A stretch of DNA of 64,000 nt from Ancylobacter radicis (GCF_018449475.1 NZ_JAHCQH010000015.1:1-64000); one strand, 5' to 3'. Positions 25,295 to 33,483 are shown, counted from the first letter of the stretch. A program made the numbers and translations. The notes: generated by a model not told the origin, from the letters alone.

Positions 25295-26359
25295 ATGCGC
25301 CCGGAAGAGCTTCTCCACTCCACGCCCCAAGGCCTTTATTCGCCGGCCGGCGATTTCTTCATCGACCCGACGCGCCCCGTGCCGCGGGCGCTCATCACCC
25401 ATGGCCATTCCGACCATGCCCGCGCCGGCCACGGCGCCGTGCTGGCGACGCGGCAGACGCTCGACATCATGGCGATCCGCTATGGCGCGGCCTTCGCCGG
25501 CACGACGCAGGCGAGCGCCTATGGCGAGAGCGTCAGCGTGAACGGTGTGGCCGTCACCTTTCACCCCGCCGGGCATATTCTGGGCAGCGCGCAGATCCTG
25601 CTGGAGAAGGACGGCTGCCGCATCGTCGCCTCCGGCGATTACAAGCCGGGGGAGGACCCAACCGCCGCGCCCTTCGCGCCGGTGCGCTGTCATGTCTTCA
25701 TCTCCGAGGCGACCTTCGGCCTGCCGGTATTCCGACACCCCGAGCCGGCCGACGAGATCGCCAAGCTGATGCAATCGCTCGCGCTGTTCCCGGAGCGGGC
25801 GCATCTGGTCGGCGCCTATGCGCTGGGCAAGGCGCAGCGGGTGATGGCGCTGCTGCGTGCCGCCGGTCATGAGCGGCCGATCCTGCTGCATGGGGCGATG
25901 GAAAAGCTCACCGCCTATTATCAATCCGAAGGTATCGACCTCGGCGAGGTCAGCCCCGCGCGCGGGCTCAAAGGGGCGGAACTCGCCGGCGCGGTGGTGC
26001 TGTGCCCGCCAAGTTCGCTCACCGATGTGTGGTCGCGACGCTTTCCCGATCCCGTCACCGCCTTTGCCTCCGGCTGGATGCGCATCCGCGCCCGCGCCCG
26101 TCAGAACGGCGTCGAGCTGCCGCTCATCATCTCCGACCATGCCGACTGGGACGACCTTCAGGCCTCCATCCTCGCCACCGGCTGCGAGGAACTCTGGGTC
26201 ACCCATGGCCAGGAGGATGCGCTGGTGCATTGGGCTGGGCTCGCCGGGCTGCGCGCCCGCCCGCTGCACATGGTCGGCTATGGGGAAGAGGAGGCGGAAA
26301 ACGCCGCCGCCGAGGCCACCGCGATCGCGGAGGAGACAGCAGGGGAGACGTCGGCATGA
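25295..26359 (+). CDS. Ligase-associated DNA damage response exonuclease
   Basis: A 354-residue metallo-beta-lactamase/beta-CASP nuclease, the exonuclease of the Lhr-MPE-Exo-Ligase repair set. The metal site is visible in THGHSDHARAGH, with later motifs HPAGHILGSAQI, SGDYKPGED and the C-terminal ISDHADWDDL...THGQED. The ATG at 25295 opens MRPEELLHSTPQGLY, the family N-terminus. The stop overlaps the ligase start in an ATGA arrangement, so exonuclease and ligase are translationally coupled. DNA 3'-end trimming before ligation is the expected role from family knowledge. Confidence 0.93.
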   Translation: MRPEELLHSTPQGLYSPAGDFFIDPTRPVPRALITHGHSDHARAGHGAVLATRQTLDIMAIRYGAAFAGTTQASAYGESVSVNGVAVTFHPAGHILGSAQILLEKDGCRIVASGDYKPGEDPTAAPFAPVRCHVFISEATFGLPVFRHPEPADEIAKLMQSLALFPERAHLVGAYALGKAQRVMALLRAAGHERPILLHGAMEKLTAYYQSEGIDLGEVSPARGLKGAELAGAVVLCPPSSLTDVWSRRFPDPVTAFASGWMRIRARARQNGVELPLIISDHADWDDLQASILATGCEELWVTHGQEDALVHWAGLAGLRARPLHMVGYGEEEAENAAAEATAIAEETAGETSA

Positions 26360-28128
26360 ACCGCTTCGCCGCGCTGCTCGACCGCCTCGCCTATGAGCCG
26401 CGCCGTAACGGCAAGATCCGGCTGATCGCCGATTATTTCCGCCACACCCCAGACCCCGAGCGCGGATGGGCGCTGGCCGCGCTCACCGAGGCTCTGTCCT
26501 TCCGCAACGCCAAGCCGGGGCTGATCCGCCAGCTCATCATGGAGCGCACCGACCCGGTGCTGTTCGCGCTGTCCTATGACTATGTCGGCGACCTCTCCGA
26601 GACCGTCGCGCTGATGTGGCCGGCGCCGCCGCGGGGGGAGGGCCCCTCACCCCACCCTCTCCCCCACGGGGAGAGGGCTTTGGAAGCGACCGACCGAGCC
26701 CCCTCTCCCCCTCGGGGAGAGGGTTGGGGTGAGGGGGAGCCCGCCTCCCCCACCTCCGACGTCCCCCTGTCCGCCATCGTCCACGCCTTCACCCATATGG
26801 GCCGGGCGGAAATGCCCGCTGTGCTGGCAAGCCTGCTCGACCGGCTGGACGAGACCGGGCGCTGGGCGCTGTTGAAGCTCATCACCGGCGGGCTGCGCAT
26901 CGGCGTGTCGGCGCGCCTTGCCAAGACGGCGGTGGCGGCGCTGGGCGCGCGCACGCCGGATGAGATCGAGCTGGTCTGGCCCGGCCTCGCCCCGCCCTAT
27001 GAGGCGCTGTTCGCCTGGGCCGAGGGGCATGGCGAGAAGCCCGAGACCGAAGACCCGGCCCCGTTCCGCCCGGTGATGCTCTCCCACCCGATCGAAGATG
27101 CCGATTTCGCGACGCTCGACCCCGCCGATTTCCGCGCCGAGTGGAAATGGGACGGCATCCGCGTGCAGGCGGTGCGGGCCGCCGGGCCGGATGGCCGGCA
27201 CGTCACCCGGCTCTACAGCCGCACCGGTGAGGACATTTCCGGCGCCTTCCCCGATCTTGCCGAGGCTCTCGCCTTTGACGGCGCGGTGGACGGCGAATTG
27301 CTGATTCTGCGCGAGGGGCGCGTGCAATCCTTCAACGTGCTGCAGCAGCGGCTGAACCGGAAAGTGGTCTCAGCCAAGCTGATCGCCGAGTTCCCCGCCC
27401 ATATCCGCGCCTATGATCTGCTGGTCGAGGTCGGCGAGGATCTGCGCGACCTGCCCTTTGACGCGCGCCGCGCCCGGCTCGCCGCACTCATCGCCGCGCA
27501 TCCCACCGAAGGGCGGCTCGACCTCTCCCCGCTCGTGCCATTCGCCACATGGGACGAGCTGGCGAGCGCCCGCGCCGACCCGGCCGCGCATGGCGCGGGG
27601 GAGGATGCGGAAGCGGTGGAGGGCGTGATGCTGAAGCGCGCCGACACGCCCTATCTGCCCGGTCGCCCCAAGGGCCCATGGTGGAAATGGAAGCGCGACC
27701 CGCACAGCGTCGATGCCGTGCTGATGTACGCCCAGCGCGGCCACGGCAAGCGCTCCTCCTATTATTCCGACTACACGTTCGGCGTCTGGACCGGCGAGCG
27801 TTCCGGCGAGGGCGAACTGGTGCCGGTCGGCAAGGCCTATTTCGGCTTCACCGATGCCGAGCTGATCGAGATCGACCGCTTCGTGCGCCGCCACACGGTG
27901 AACCGCTTCGGCCCGGTGCGCGAGGTGGTGCACACGCCAACCGAAGGGCTGGTGCTGGAAGTCGCCTTTGAGGGGCTGGCGCGCTCGACCCGCCACCGCT
28001 CGGGCCTCGCCATGCGCTTTCCCCGCATCGCCCGCCTGCGCTGGGACAAGCCGCCGGGAGAGGCCGACCGGCTGGAGACGCTGGAAGCGATGATTGAGGG
28101 CGGCCTCAGGCGCGCAGCAACCGTTTGA
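26356..28128 (+). CDS. Cisplatin damage response ATP-dependent DNA ligase
   Basis: A 590-residue ATP-dependent ligase of the bacterial Lhr-associated type. It has an N-terminal DNA-binding domain (MNRFAALLDRLAYEPRRNGKI). The adenylation domain has the catalytic lysine Lys264 in EWKWDGIRVQAV, then DGELLI, VEGVMLKR and KWKRDPHSVDAVL. The OB domain ends RFPRIARLRWDKP. Residues ~93-130 (APPRGEGPSPHPL...) are encoded by a palindromic repeat inserted in frame between the conserved blocks TVALMWP and LSAIVHAF, extending a linker loop. The start overlaps the exonuclease stop (ATGA). The 3' end overlaps the convergent gene by 23 bp. Its order with pdeM/lhr/exonuclease supports a role in repair of crosslinks or breaks. 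Confidence 0.94.
   Translation: MNRFAALLDRLAYEPRRNGKIRLIADYFRHTPDPERGWALAALTEALSFRNAKPGLIRQLIMERTDPVLFALSYDYVGDLSETVALMWPAPPRGEGPSPHPLPHGERALEATDRAPSPPRGEGWGEGEPASPTSDVPLSAIVHAFTHMGRAEMPAVLASLLDRLDETGRWALLKLITGGLRIGVSARLAKTAVAALGARTPDEIELVWPGLAPPYEALFAWAEGHGEKPETEDPAPFRPVMLSHPIEDADFATLDPADFRAEWKWDGIRVQAVRAAGPDGRHVTRLYSRTGEDISGAFPDLAEALAFDGAVDGELLILREGRVQSFNVLQQRLNRKVVSAKLIAEFPAHIRAYDLLVEVGEDLRDLPFDARRARLAALIAAHPTEGRLDLSPLVPFATWDELASARADPAAHGAGEDAEAVEGVMLKRADTPYLPGRPKGPWWKWKRDPHSVDAVLMYAQRGHGKRSSYYSDYTFGVWTGERSGEGELVPVGKAYFGFTDAELIEIDRFVRRHTVNRFGPVREVVHTPTEGLVLEVAFEGLARSTRHRSGLAMRFPRIARLRWDKPPGEADRLETLEAMIEGGLRRAATV
26643..26736. repeat. Palindromic repeat inserted in frame in the ligase gene
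   Basis: Outer 12-bp perfect inverted arms CCCCTCACCCCA (26643-26654) and TGGGGTGAGGGG (26725-26736) enclose two 10-bp hairpins of identical sequence, CCCTCTCCCC/GGGGAGAGGG (26655-26677 and 26701-26723). This CTCACCCC...GGGGTGAG unit is a common intergenic palindrome in GC-rich proteobacteria. Here it keeps the ligase frame open and codes for a Pro/Gly/Arg-rich loop. Confidence 0.85.
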
Positions 28129-29659
28129 GAGCCGCGAGCGGTCCCGACCCCGCCGATGGCCGGCGCGGCGGCTTGATGATGAGTCCCTGCCCCGTCGGCA
28201 GGGACAGGACGCCAACGCCGAATTTCTTGACGCACGCATCCATGCCCAGCTTTTGCTGTCGGTATCCGACATAGGCGTAGTCGTCGAGCAGCACGACGGC
28301 ACCGTCCGACAGCCGGTCCCAGAGATATTCCAGCGCCGCGACCTCCGGCGGCATGCAGTTCATGTCGATGCTCAGAAAGGCGATCTGCCGCGCCTTGATC
28401 TGGTCGAGCGTCTCCGGCACGGCGCCGACGATGATCTTGTGGTTCTTCCATTCCGCGAAGTTCGCGATCGCCGCCTCGGCGGAGGTCAGGTAGAAGCCGC
28501 TCTCAATAGTTTTCTTGTTCTTGTCCAATATGCCTTCCGCCCGCTCCTCGTCGGAAATATAGCGCGGGTCGATGCCATTAAACGTATCGAGCAGGTAGAA
28601 GGTCCTCCCGGTACGGTCCCAGTCCAGCAACTCCATGATGGCCGAACTGAGAAACCCCTTATTGACGCCGCACTCGACGAAGTCTCCCGGCAGCTTGCTG
28701 GCCGTATGGGCGGCCCACAGACCTACATGAACGCGCCAATGCCACCGGTAATCGGTTTCTGCCGCTTTGACGCCGCGCGCATAAGCGCGCCGGAACGCCG
28801 GATCGTTCATAAATTCATGATTGTGCCGCGTCGTCAGGGCGTCCTGATCGTACAGGTCGAGCGGCGAGACTTCCGCTGGCTCGTCGGAAATGGGAGGAGC
28901 AGACATCGGAGGCGCCTCTTCGATCGGACAAGGAACGGGTTCTGCAATCACTTGAAAAATCGGGGCGTCACCGGGCCGGGCGACCGACCAGGCGAGGCCC
29001 GACGGATAGTCGACGACCTCCAACTGGATAGACGTGGCTCCCGCTTCCGCGAGAAGGGTCCAGATGTCCGCGCCGAACTCGCTATGGACGATATAGTCCT
29101 CCGGCTGCGTGTCCGGCGAGCCGTGATAGCTGGGCGGCAGGCCATCGCGCCGGCGGGTCAGGCGGCCGACGATCACGGGGGCGGTGAAGCACATCCGGCC
29201 ACCGGGCTTTAGCACGCGCAGGCATTCGCGCAGCGCCGCCGCCGGATCGGGGATGTGCTCAAGCGTGTCGGAGTGGAACACCAGATCGAAGGTGCCGTCG
29301 GCAATCGACAGGTTCTGCATGTCGAAATCGGGAAAATCGGCCCGCTGGTAGCCCGGCAGCCCGGCAAAGCTCTCCGACACGCCCGCACAGCCATTCATGT
29401 CCGCCACGCGCAGGTCGCGCCACCGCTCCCCGGCGAGCACGCTCCGCAACGGCGCGGTTTCACCCATCCAGGCGAGGATCGCCCGTGCCAGCGCCATGCC
29501 GCGGATCTGGGTACCGCAGTCGCGGCATTTGGTGCCCTGCTGGTGGTTCACATAGCCGACTTCGTGAGGCGAAAGCTCCCAGGCCGCGACCAGTTCGGGC
29601 CAGAGCACGTCAGCCTTGGTGACATCGGAGCCGCCACAGACAGAGCATGAAATCAACAT
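28106..29659 (-). CDS. Fused protein: zinc-ribbon methyltransferase plus TylF/MycF-type methyltransferase
   Basis: A 517-residue protein with two catalytic-type halves. The N-terminal half has a zinc ribbon (CSVCGG, then CRDCG) and a Methyltransf_11-like fold. In the latter the SAM motif I is degenerate (VADMNGCAG), but motif IV-like FDLVFHSDTLEHIPD and LKPGGRMCFTAP are clear. The C-terminal half (~residue 270 on) is TylF/MycF type: FVECGVNKGFLSSAIME, FYLLDTFNGID and the metal-binding IDMNCMPPEVAALEYLW...VLLDDYAY. Such enzymes methylate sugars in surface polysaccharides or natural products. The single-protein fusion is unusual. Its end overlaps the ligase gene by 23 bp, convergently. Confidence 0.8.
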   Translation of the reverse strand: MLISCSVCGGSDVTKADVLWPELVAAWELSPHEVGYVNHQQGTKCRDCGTQIRGMALARAILAWMGETAPLRSVLAGERWRDLRVADMNGCAGVSESFAGLPGYQRADFPDFDMQNLSIADGTFDLVFHSDTLEHIPDPAAALRECLRVLKPGGRMCFTAPVIVGRLTRRRDGLPPSYHGSPDTQPEDYIVHSEFGADIWTLLAEAGATSIQLEVVDYPSGLAWSVARPGDAPIFQVIAEPVPCPIEEAPPMSAPPISDEPAEVSPLDLYDQDALTTRHNHEFMNDPAFRRAYARGVKAAETDYRWHWRVHVGLWAAHTASKLPGDFVECGVNKGFLSSAIMELLDWDRTGRTFYLLDTFNGIDPRYISDEERAEGILDKNKKTIESGFYLTSAEAAIANFAEWKNHKIIVGAVPETLDQIKARQIAFLSIDMNCMPPEVAALEYLWDRLSDGAVVLLDDYAYVGYRQQKLGMDACVKKFGVGVLSLPTGQGLIIKPPRRPSAGSGPLAALKRLLRA

Positions 29660-29837
29660 GGAAACTCTCGATAGCCGACGGAATCGCTACATAACAAAAT
29701 ACCAACTTACCCTTAGGAAGCGAAGCGGCACCAGCCTGCTTTCGCGCCGCCAGAAGGCGGCGACGTACGCCCGCGCTCCCCGCCGGCCCCCCGGCGTGCT
29801 AGGGAAGCGGATATCGACTGCCGAAGGAGCGTGAATC

Positions 29838-30107
29838 ATGGCCGATAATCAGCTCACCCGCTGGATGGGCGGCTCGCCCGCTTGGGTGCTTATCCGGCTG
29901 CTGCTGCTCTCGCTGGTGGTGGGCGTGATCCTGTCCGCCCTCGGGCTCGACCCGATGAACATCTTTGCCAGCCTGGAAAGCCTTGTCCGCCATCTGTTCT
30001 CCTTCAGCTTCGAGGCGGTGGAGCGGCTGTGGCGCTATTTCGTGCTCGGCGCGGTGATCGTCATTCCGCTCTGGATCATCATGCGCCTCGCCAGCCGCGG
30101 GCGCTGA
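29838..30107 (+). CDS. DUF6460 small membrane protein
   Basis: An 89-residue protein with an N-terminal amphipathic part (MADNQLTRWMGGSPAWVLIRLL), a hydrophobic segment to about residue 38, and a second one (YFVLGAVIVIPLWIIMRLA) near the C-terminus. The pattern, including the LGLDPMNIF turn between the helices, matches the DUF6460 family of alphaproteobacteria. A GAAGGAG ribosome binding site precedes the ATG. Function unknown. It stands alone between the fused methyltransferase (divergent) and the cytochrome gene. Confidence 0.8.
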   Translation: MADNQLTRWMGGSPAWVLIRLLLLSLVVGVILSALGLDPMNIFASLESLVRHLFSFSFEAVERLWRYFVLGAVIVIPLWIIMRLASRGR

Positions 30108-30188
30108 GCCGCCCGGCTTGACGGCCCGCCGCTGTGGCGGGAGGCTCCCCCTCCCCGGACATCAGAAGCCGGGGTGAGGGAGCAATGC

Positions 30189-30710
30189 ATGATCACGCCA
30201 AGAGGGCCGGCCCTGTGGGCCGCTGCCGCGCTGTACCTTTTCACGATCTCCCCGCTCGCGGCGGACGGGTCGGGAGACCCGGCGGCGGCGAGTTCGTCCG
30301 ACGGGGAATATAGCGACAAGGCCGGCAACCCGACCTTCAAGATCGACCAGGACGGCACGGTCGACTGGTACACATCGGTCGGCTACATCCGCTACACCGC
30401 CAATTGCATGCAGTGCCACGGGCCGGACGGGCTCGGCTCGACCTTCGCGCCCTCGCTGGTCGATGCGTTGCAGACGCTCGACTATGCGGGCTTCATGGAC
30501 ACGGTGACCAACGGCAAGAAGAATGTCAGCGCCAGCCAGGATCTGGTGATGCCGGCCTTCGGTAACAACCCGAACGTCATGTGCTTCATCGACGCCATCT
30601 TCGTCTATCTGCGCGCCCGCTCGGATGGCGCGCTGGGCCGGGGCCAGCCACAAAAGAACGCCCCGCGCCCCGAAGGCTACAGCGCCACCGAGAATGCCTG
30701 CATGGGGTAG
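30189..30710 (+). CDS. Methanol-metabolism-related c-type cytochrome (four-cysteine type)
   Basis: A 173-residue periplasmic cytochrome c. A Sec signal peptide (to about residue 25) is followed by the family-typical block YSDKAGNPTFKIDQDGTVDWY and the heme site Cys73-MQ-Cys76-His77. The probable axial Met lies in VMPAFG. Two more cysteines (in NVMCFID and ENACMG) complete the four-cysteine pattern of the group annotated as methanol metabolism-related. In methylotrophs such proteins occur near PQQ alcohol dehydrogenase genes (mxa, xox, ped); none is in this window. The ATG at 30189 follows GAGGGAGC. Confidence 0.88.
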   Translation: MITPRGPALWAAAALYLFTISPLAADGSGDPAAASSSDGEYSDKAGNPTFKIDQDGTVDWYTSVGYIRYTANCMQCHGPDGLGSTFAPSLVDALQTLDYAGFMDTVTNGKKNVSASQDLVMPAFGNNPNVMCFIDAIFVYLRARSDGALGRGQPQKNAPRPEGYSATENACMG

Positions 30711-30730
30711 CGCGTTGAGCCTCGCCAACC

Positions 30731-31807
30731 TCAGCCGGGGAACGGCTCGCGCGCCAGCGCGGCGGCGTTGCGGCCGGTGAGCGCGGCGAGCGTGGTCTTG
30801 TCGCGGGAAAGCCGCGTGACCAGCCCCGCCTTGATCCGCTCGGCCAGCCCCAGCCCCTCATAGACCAGGCTCGAATAGAGCTGGATCAGGCTCGCCCCGG
30901 CCTCGATCTTGGCGAGCGCGGTCTGCGGGCTGTCGATGCCGCCGACGCCGATCAGCGGGAAGCCGCCGTCGACGCGCAGGAAGGTTTCCGCCAGCATGCG
31001 GGTGGAGAGCGCAAAGAGCGGGCGCCCGGACAGGCCGCCGGTCTCGCTTTTCGCGGCCGCGCGCAGCGTGAGCGGGCGGGAAATCGTGGTGTTGGAGACG
31101 ATCAGCCCGTCAATGCGCCGGCGCCTGGCCACTTCGACCACACCGTCGAGATGGGGCAGCGCGAGATCAGGCGCGATCTTCAGCAGCAGCGGGATGCCGG
31201 GCGCCGCCTCGTCGCGCGCGGCGATGACCCGGGCGAGCAGATCGTCGAGCGCGCTCTCCTCCTGTAGATCGCGCAGGCCCGGCGTGTTGGGAGAAGAGAC
31301 GTTCGCGGTGAAATAGCTGGCGAGGCCGGCAAAGGCGCGGATGCCGGCGACATAATCGGCGGCGCGGTCGGTGCTGTCCTTGTTGGACCCGACATTGACG
31401 CCGACCAGACCTGGCCGGCCACGCCGCGCGGTGAGCCGGGCTTTGGCCGGACCATGGCCGCCGCTGTTGAAGCCGTAGCGGTTGATCACCGCGCGGTCCT
31501 CGACCAGGCGGAAATTGCGCGGGCGCGGATTGCCGGGCTGCGGGCGCGGCGTGATGGTGCCCACCTCGACGAAACCGAAGCCAGCGCCGAGCAGGGCGTC
31601 CGGCACCTCGGCCTCCTTGTCGAAGCCGGCGGCAAGACCCACCGGGTTCGGGAAGCGCAGGCCGAAGGCGTCCACCGCGAGGCGCGGATCATCCGCCGGA
31701 GCGGGAGCGGCCGGCAGACGGGACAGCGCGCCGATGGCGAGGCCATGGGCGGTCTCGGGGTCGAGCAGCCGGGCGAAGGGAAGCGCGAGATCGAGCAGAG
31801 CGCGCAT
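30731..31807 (-). CDS. pyrD: Dihydroorotate dehydrogenase (quinone), class 2
   Basis: PyrD oxidises dihydroorotate to orotate in pyrimidine synthesis and passes electrons to ubiquinone at the inner membrane. The 358-residue protein has the class 2 N-terminal membrane-binding helices ([21 protein letters not shown]), [51 protein letters not shown] (with the class 2 catalytic Ser region) and VSNTTISRP. The FMN phosphate site [19 protein letters not shown] follows. The upstream DUF952 gene ends 3 bp before the ATG, so the two form an operon. Confidence 0.97.
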   Translation of the reverse strand: MRALLDLALPFARLLDPETAHGLAIGALSRLPAAPAPADDPRLAVDAFGLRFPNPVGLAAGFDKEAEVPDALLGAGFGFVEVGTITPRPQPGNPRPRNFRLVEDRAVINRYGFNSGGHGPAKARLTARRGRPGLVGVNVGSNKDSTDRAADYVAGIRAFAGLASYFTANVSSPNTPGLRDLQEESALDDLLARVIAARDEAAPGIPLLLKIAPDLALPHLDGVVEVARRRRIDGLIVSNTTISRPLTLRAAAKSETGGLSGRPLFALSTRMLAETFLRVDGGFPLIGVGGIDSPQTALAKIEAGASLIQLYSSLVYEGLGLAERIKAGLVTRLSRDKTTLAALTGRNAAALAREPFPG

Positions 31808-31810
31808 GAT

Positions 31811-32170
31811 TCAGCCCTCGAAGGCGGGAAAGAGATGGCGCCCATGGTCGCCGAGCGGCAGGTCGCGCACCCAGGCGACGGCCGCGAGGTCCAGCGGCGC
31901 ATAAAGATGCGGGAACAGGTCGCCGCCGCGCGAGGCCTCGAAGCGCAGCGCCTCGACCGGCAGATGTTCGGTGCGCACCGCCACCAGCAGGAGATCATCC
32001 TGCCCGGCGAAGTGGCGGGCGGCGGTCTCGGCGACCTGCGCGCTGGTCGAGAAATGGATGAAGCCGTCGGCGAGGTCCACCGGCGCGCCATCAAAGCGCC
32101 CGGCTTCCTGCGCCTGCTGCCACAGCGCGCGCGGCACGATCTTGTAGATCAGAGTGGGGTGCGGGCTCAC
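31811..32170 (-). CDS. DUF952 family protein
   Basis: A 119-residue DUF952 protein (LIYKIVPRALWQQAQEAG...DLADGFIHFSTSAQVAETA), a small fold that resembles ADP-ribosyltransferase-like scaffolds but has no assigned role. The frame has a GTG at 32170 with GGGAAG six bases upstream, giving a family-like start (MSPHPTLIYKI); longer reading to 32245 is not conserved-looking. It is directly upstream of pyrD (3-bp gap), a pairing often seen in Rhizobiales. Confidence 0.85.
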   Translation of the reverse strand: MSPHPTLIYKIVPRALWQQAQEAGRFDGAPVDLADGFIHFSTSAQVAETAARHFAGQDDLLLVAVRTEHLPVEALRFEASRGGDLFPHLYAPLDLAAVAWVRDLPLGDHGRHLFPAFEG

Positions 32171-32250
32171 GGGCTTCCCATCATGTTGCGGCGGCGCGCC
32201 CGCTCTAGCCGCGCCGGGCCACGCTGGCAACGCCCGCGCGCGCAAGGCGG

Positions 32251-32285
32251 CTGGACTTTGGCGACAATAGGGTATAATTCCTATT
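32251..32285 (+). promoter_or_regulatory. Promoter and palindromic operator of the S24 regulator gene
   Basis: A TATAAT -10 box at 32273-32278 sits inside a perfect inverted repeat AATAGG-N8-CCTATT (32266-32285). A weak -35 (TGGACT region) lies near 32252. Position, 30 bp before the ATG, suggests that the encoded LexA-like protein or a partner represses from here. Confidence 0.6.
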
Positions 32286-32314
32286 TACCTGATAAAAATC
32301 CGGCGGCTCCGACC

Positions 32315-32941
32315 ATGCTAACCCATGCCCAGATCTGGCGCGCCGTCGACCGGCTGGCCGAGCGCCAGGGCCTCAGCGCCTCGGCGCTGGCCAAGCGGGC
32401 GGGGCTCGACGCCACCACTTTCAACCGCTCCAAGCGCACCACGGCGGACGGGCATCTGCGCTGGCCCTCCACCGAGAGCATCGCCAAGATCCTCGCGGCC
32501 ACCGCGACCAGCCTCGACGATTTCATGGGGCTGATCGAGGGCGGCGCGACGGGGCGGCGCGCGATCCCGCTGATCGGCTTCGCGCAGGCGGGCGCCGGCG
32601 GCTTTTTCGACGATGCCGGTTTTCCGGTCGGCGGCGCCTGGGACGAGATCGCCTTTCCCAATGTCGCCGACGAGCATGCCTATGCGCTGGAGATCGCCGG
32701 CGATTCCATGCTGCCGCTCTACCGCGACGGCGATGTCGTGGTGGTCTCGCCAGCGGCGCCCGTGCGCCGGGGCGACCGGGTGATCGTCAAGACGCGCGAG
32801 GGCGAGGTGCTGGCCAAGGAGCTGAAGCGCCGCACCGCGCGCACGCTGGAACTGCGCTCGCTCAACCCGGAGCATCCCGACCGCAGCTTCACGGAAGGCG
32901 AGATCGCCTGGGTCGCCCGCGTGCTGTGGGCGAGCCAGTAG
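32315..32941 (+). CDS. Helix-turn-helix transcriptional regulator with S24 (LexA-like) peptidase domain
   Basis: A 208-residue protein. The N-terminal XRE-type HTH (LSASALAKRAGLDATTFNRSKR) is followed by the S24 domain with AGDSMLPLYRDGDVV, where Ser131 is the nucleophile, and Lys168 in EVLAKELKRR, 37 residues later as in LexA. It could therefore self-cleave after DNA damage, but the cleavage-site dipeptide is not obvious (GFAQAGAGGFF region is a candidate linker). Prophage repressors share this layout; no phage genes are near, so it is more likely a chromosomal regulator. An inverted repeat covers its -10 box. Confidence 0.85.
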   Translation: MLTHAQIWRAVDRLAERQGLSASALAKRAGLDATTFNRSKRTTADGHLRWPSTESIAKILAATATSLDDFMGLIEGGATGRRAIPLIGFAQAGAGGFFDDAGFPVGGAWDEIAFPNVADEHAYALEIAGDSMLPLYRDGDVVVVSPAAPVRRGDRVIVKTREGEVLAKELKRRTARTLELRSLNPEHPDRSFTEGEIAWVARVLWASQ

Positions 32942-32960
32942 CGACCAAAGCTCACCTACG

Positions 32961-32982
32961 AAAACGGCCCCTTGCGGGGCCG
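32961..32982 (-). terminator. Rho-independent terminator of the glycine-zipper lipoprotein gene
   Basis: Reading the minus strand, a 7-bp stem (CGGCCCC/GGGGCCG, 32965-32982, 4-nt loop) is followed by TTTT (32961-32964). It lies 26 bp beyond the lipoprotein stop. It may also slow transcription from the S24 gene in the other direction. Confidence 0.75.
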
Positions 32983-33007
32983 CTTCCCTTGCCAAGGACC
33001 GAGCCGA

Positions 33008-33268
33008 TCAGCGGCAGGGCACGCTCACCGTGCGGCCATACGAGTCGCGGGTATAGCAGTCGCCCGGAGAGGTCGCCGCGCCGATAACCGCGCCGGTGCC
33101 CGCGCCGATGGCGCCACCGATCGCCGCACCCGTGCCGCCGCCGGCGATGCCGCCGATAATGGCGCCCGTGCCGCCGCCGATGAGTGCGCCACCCGCCGTG
33201 CGACGCTCGGTGGTGGTGCAGGCCGCGGCGCTGAGCGCGACGGCGCAGATGGCAATGATCTTGAGCAT
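33008..33268 (-). CDS. Glycine-zipper lipoprotein
   Basis: An 86-residue outer-membrane or periplasmic lipoprotein. The signal peptide ends at a lipobox with Cys17 (ALSAAAC). The mature part is almost entirely a glycine zipper (GGALIGGGTGAIIGGIAGG, then GAAIGGAIGAGTG), and it ends SPGDCYTRDSYGRTVSVPC with two Cys that may pair. Such proteins are common stress-induced envelope lipoproteins in Rhizobiales. An EcfG-type promoter lies 70 bp upstream and a terminator follows, so it is a monocistronic general stress gene by inference. Confidence 0.85.
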   Translation of the reverse strand: MLKIIAICAVALSAAACTTTERRTAGGALIGGGTGAIIGGIAGGGTGAAIGGAIGAGTGAVIGAATSPGDCYTRDSYGRTVSVPCR

Positions 33269-33338
33269 GTTCTTCCTCTCCAGACTGGGCCCTGTCTTGT
33301 CCGGCCGCGCATATGCGACCGCCGAAGTCCGCCGATTA

Positions 33339-33363
33339 AACGCACAAGGAGGGACTAGGTTCC
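33339..33363 (-). promoter_or_regulatory. EcfG-type promoter for the glycine-zipper lipoprotein
   Basis: On the minus strand GGAAC (33363-33359), 16 bases, CGTT (33342-33339): the alphaproteobacterial general stress sigma promoter. The CGTT is 70 bp from the lipoprotein start. Confidence 0.78.
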
Positions 33364-33483
33364 TCCGTACCCCTACGTATAAGATCGGGCCTTACCTACG
33401 GAAATGATGCGGATTATCATAATATATACATAGTTTTCACGGTAATACGTGACGCATCGTGCCCGCCAGCGCAGGAGAGACGC

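Noticed and set aside
32315..32941. Prophage remnant suggested by the S24 repressor-like gene
   Set aside because: No integrase, phage structural or lysis gene lies nearby, and its neighbours are housekeeping genes.
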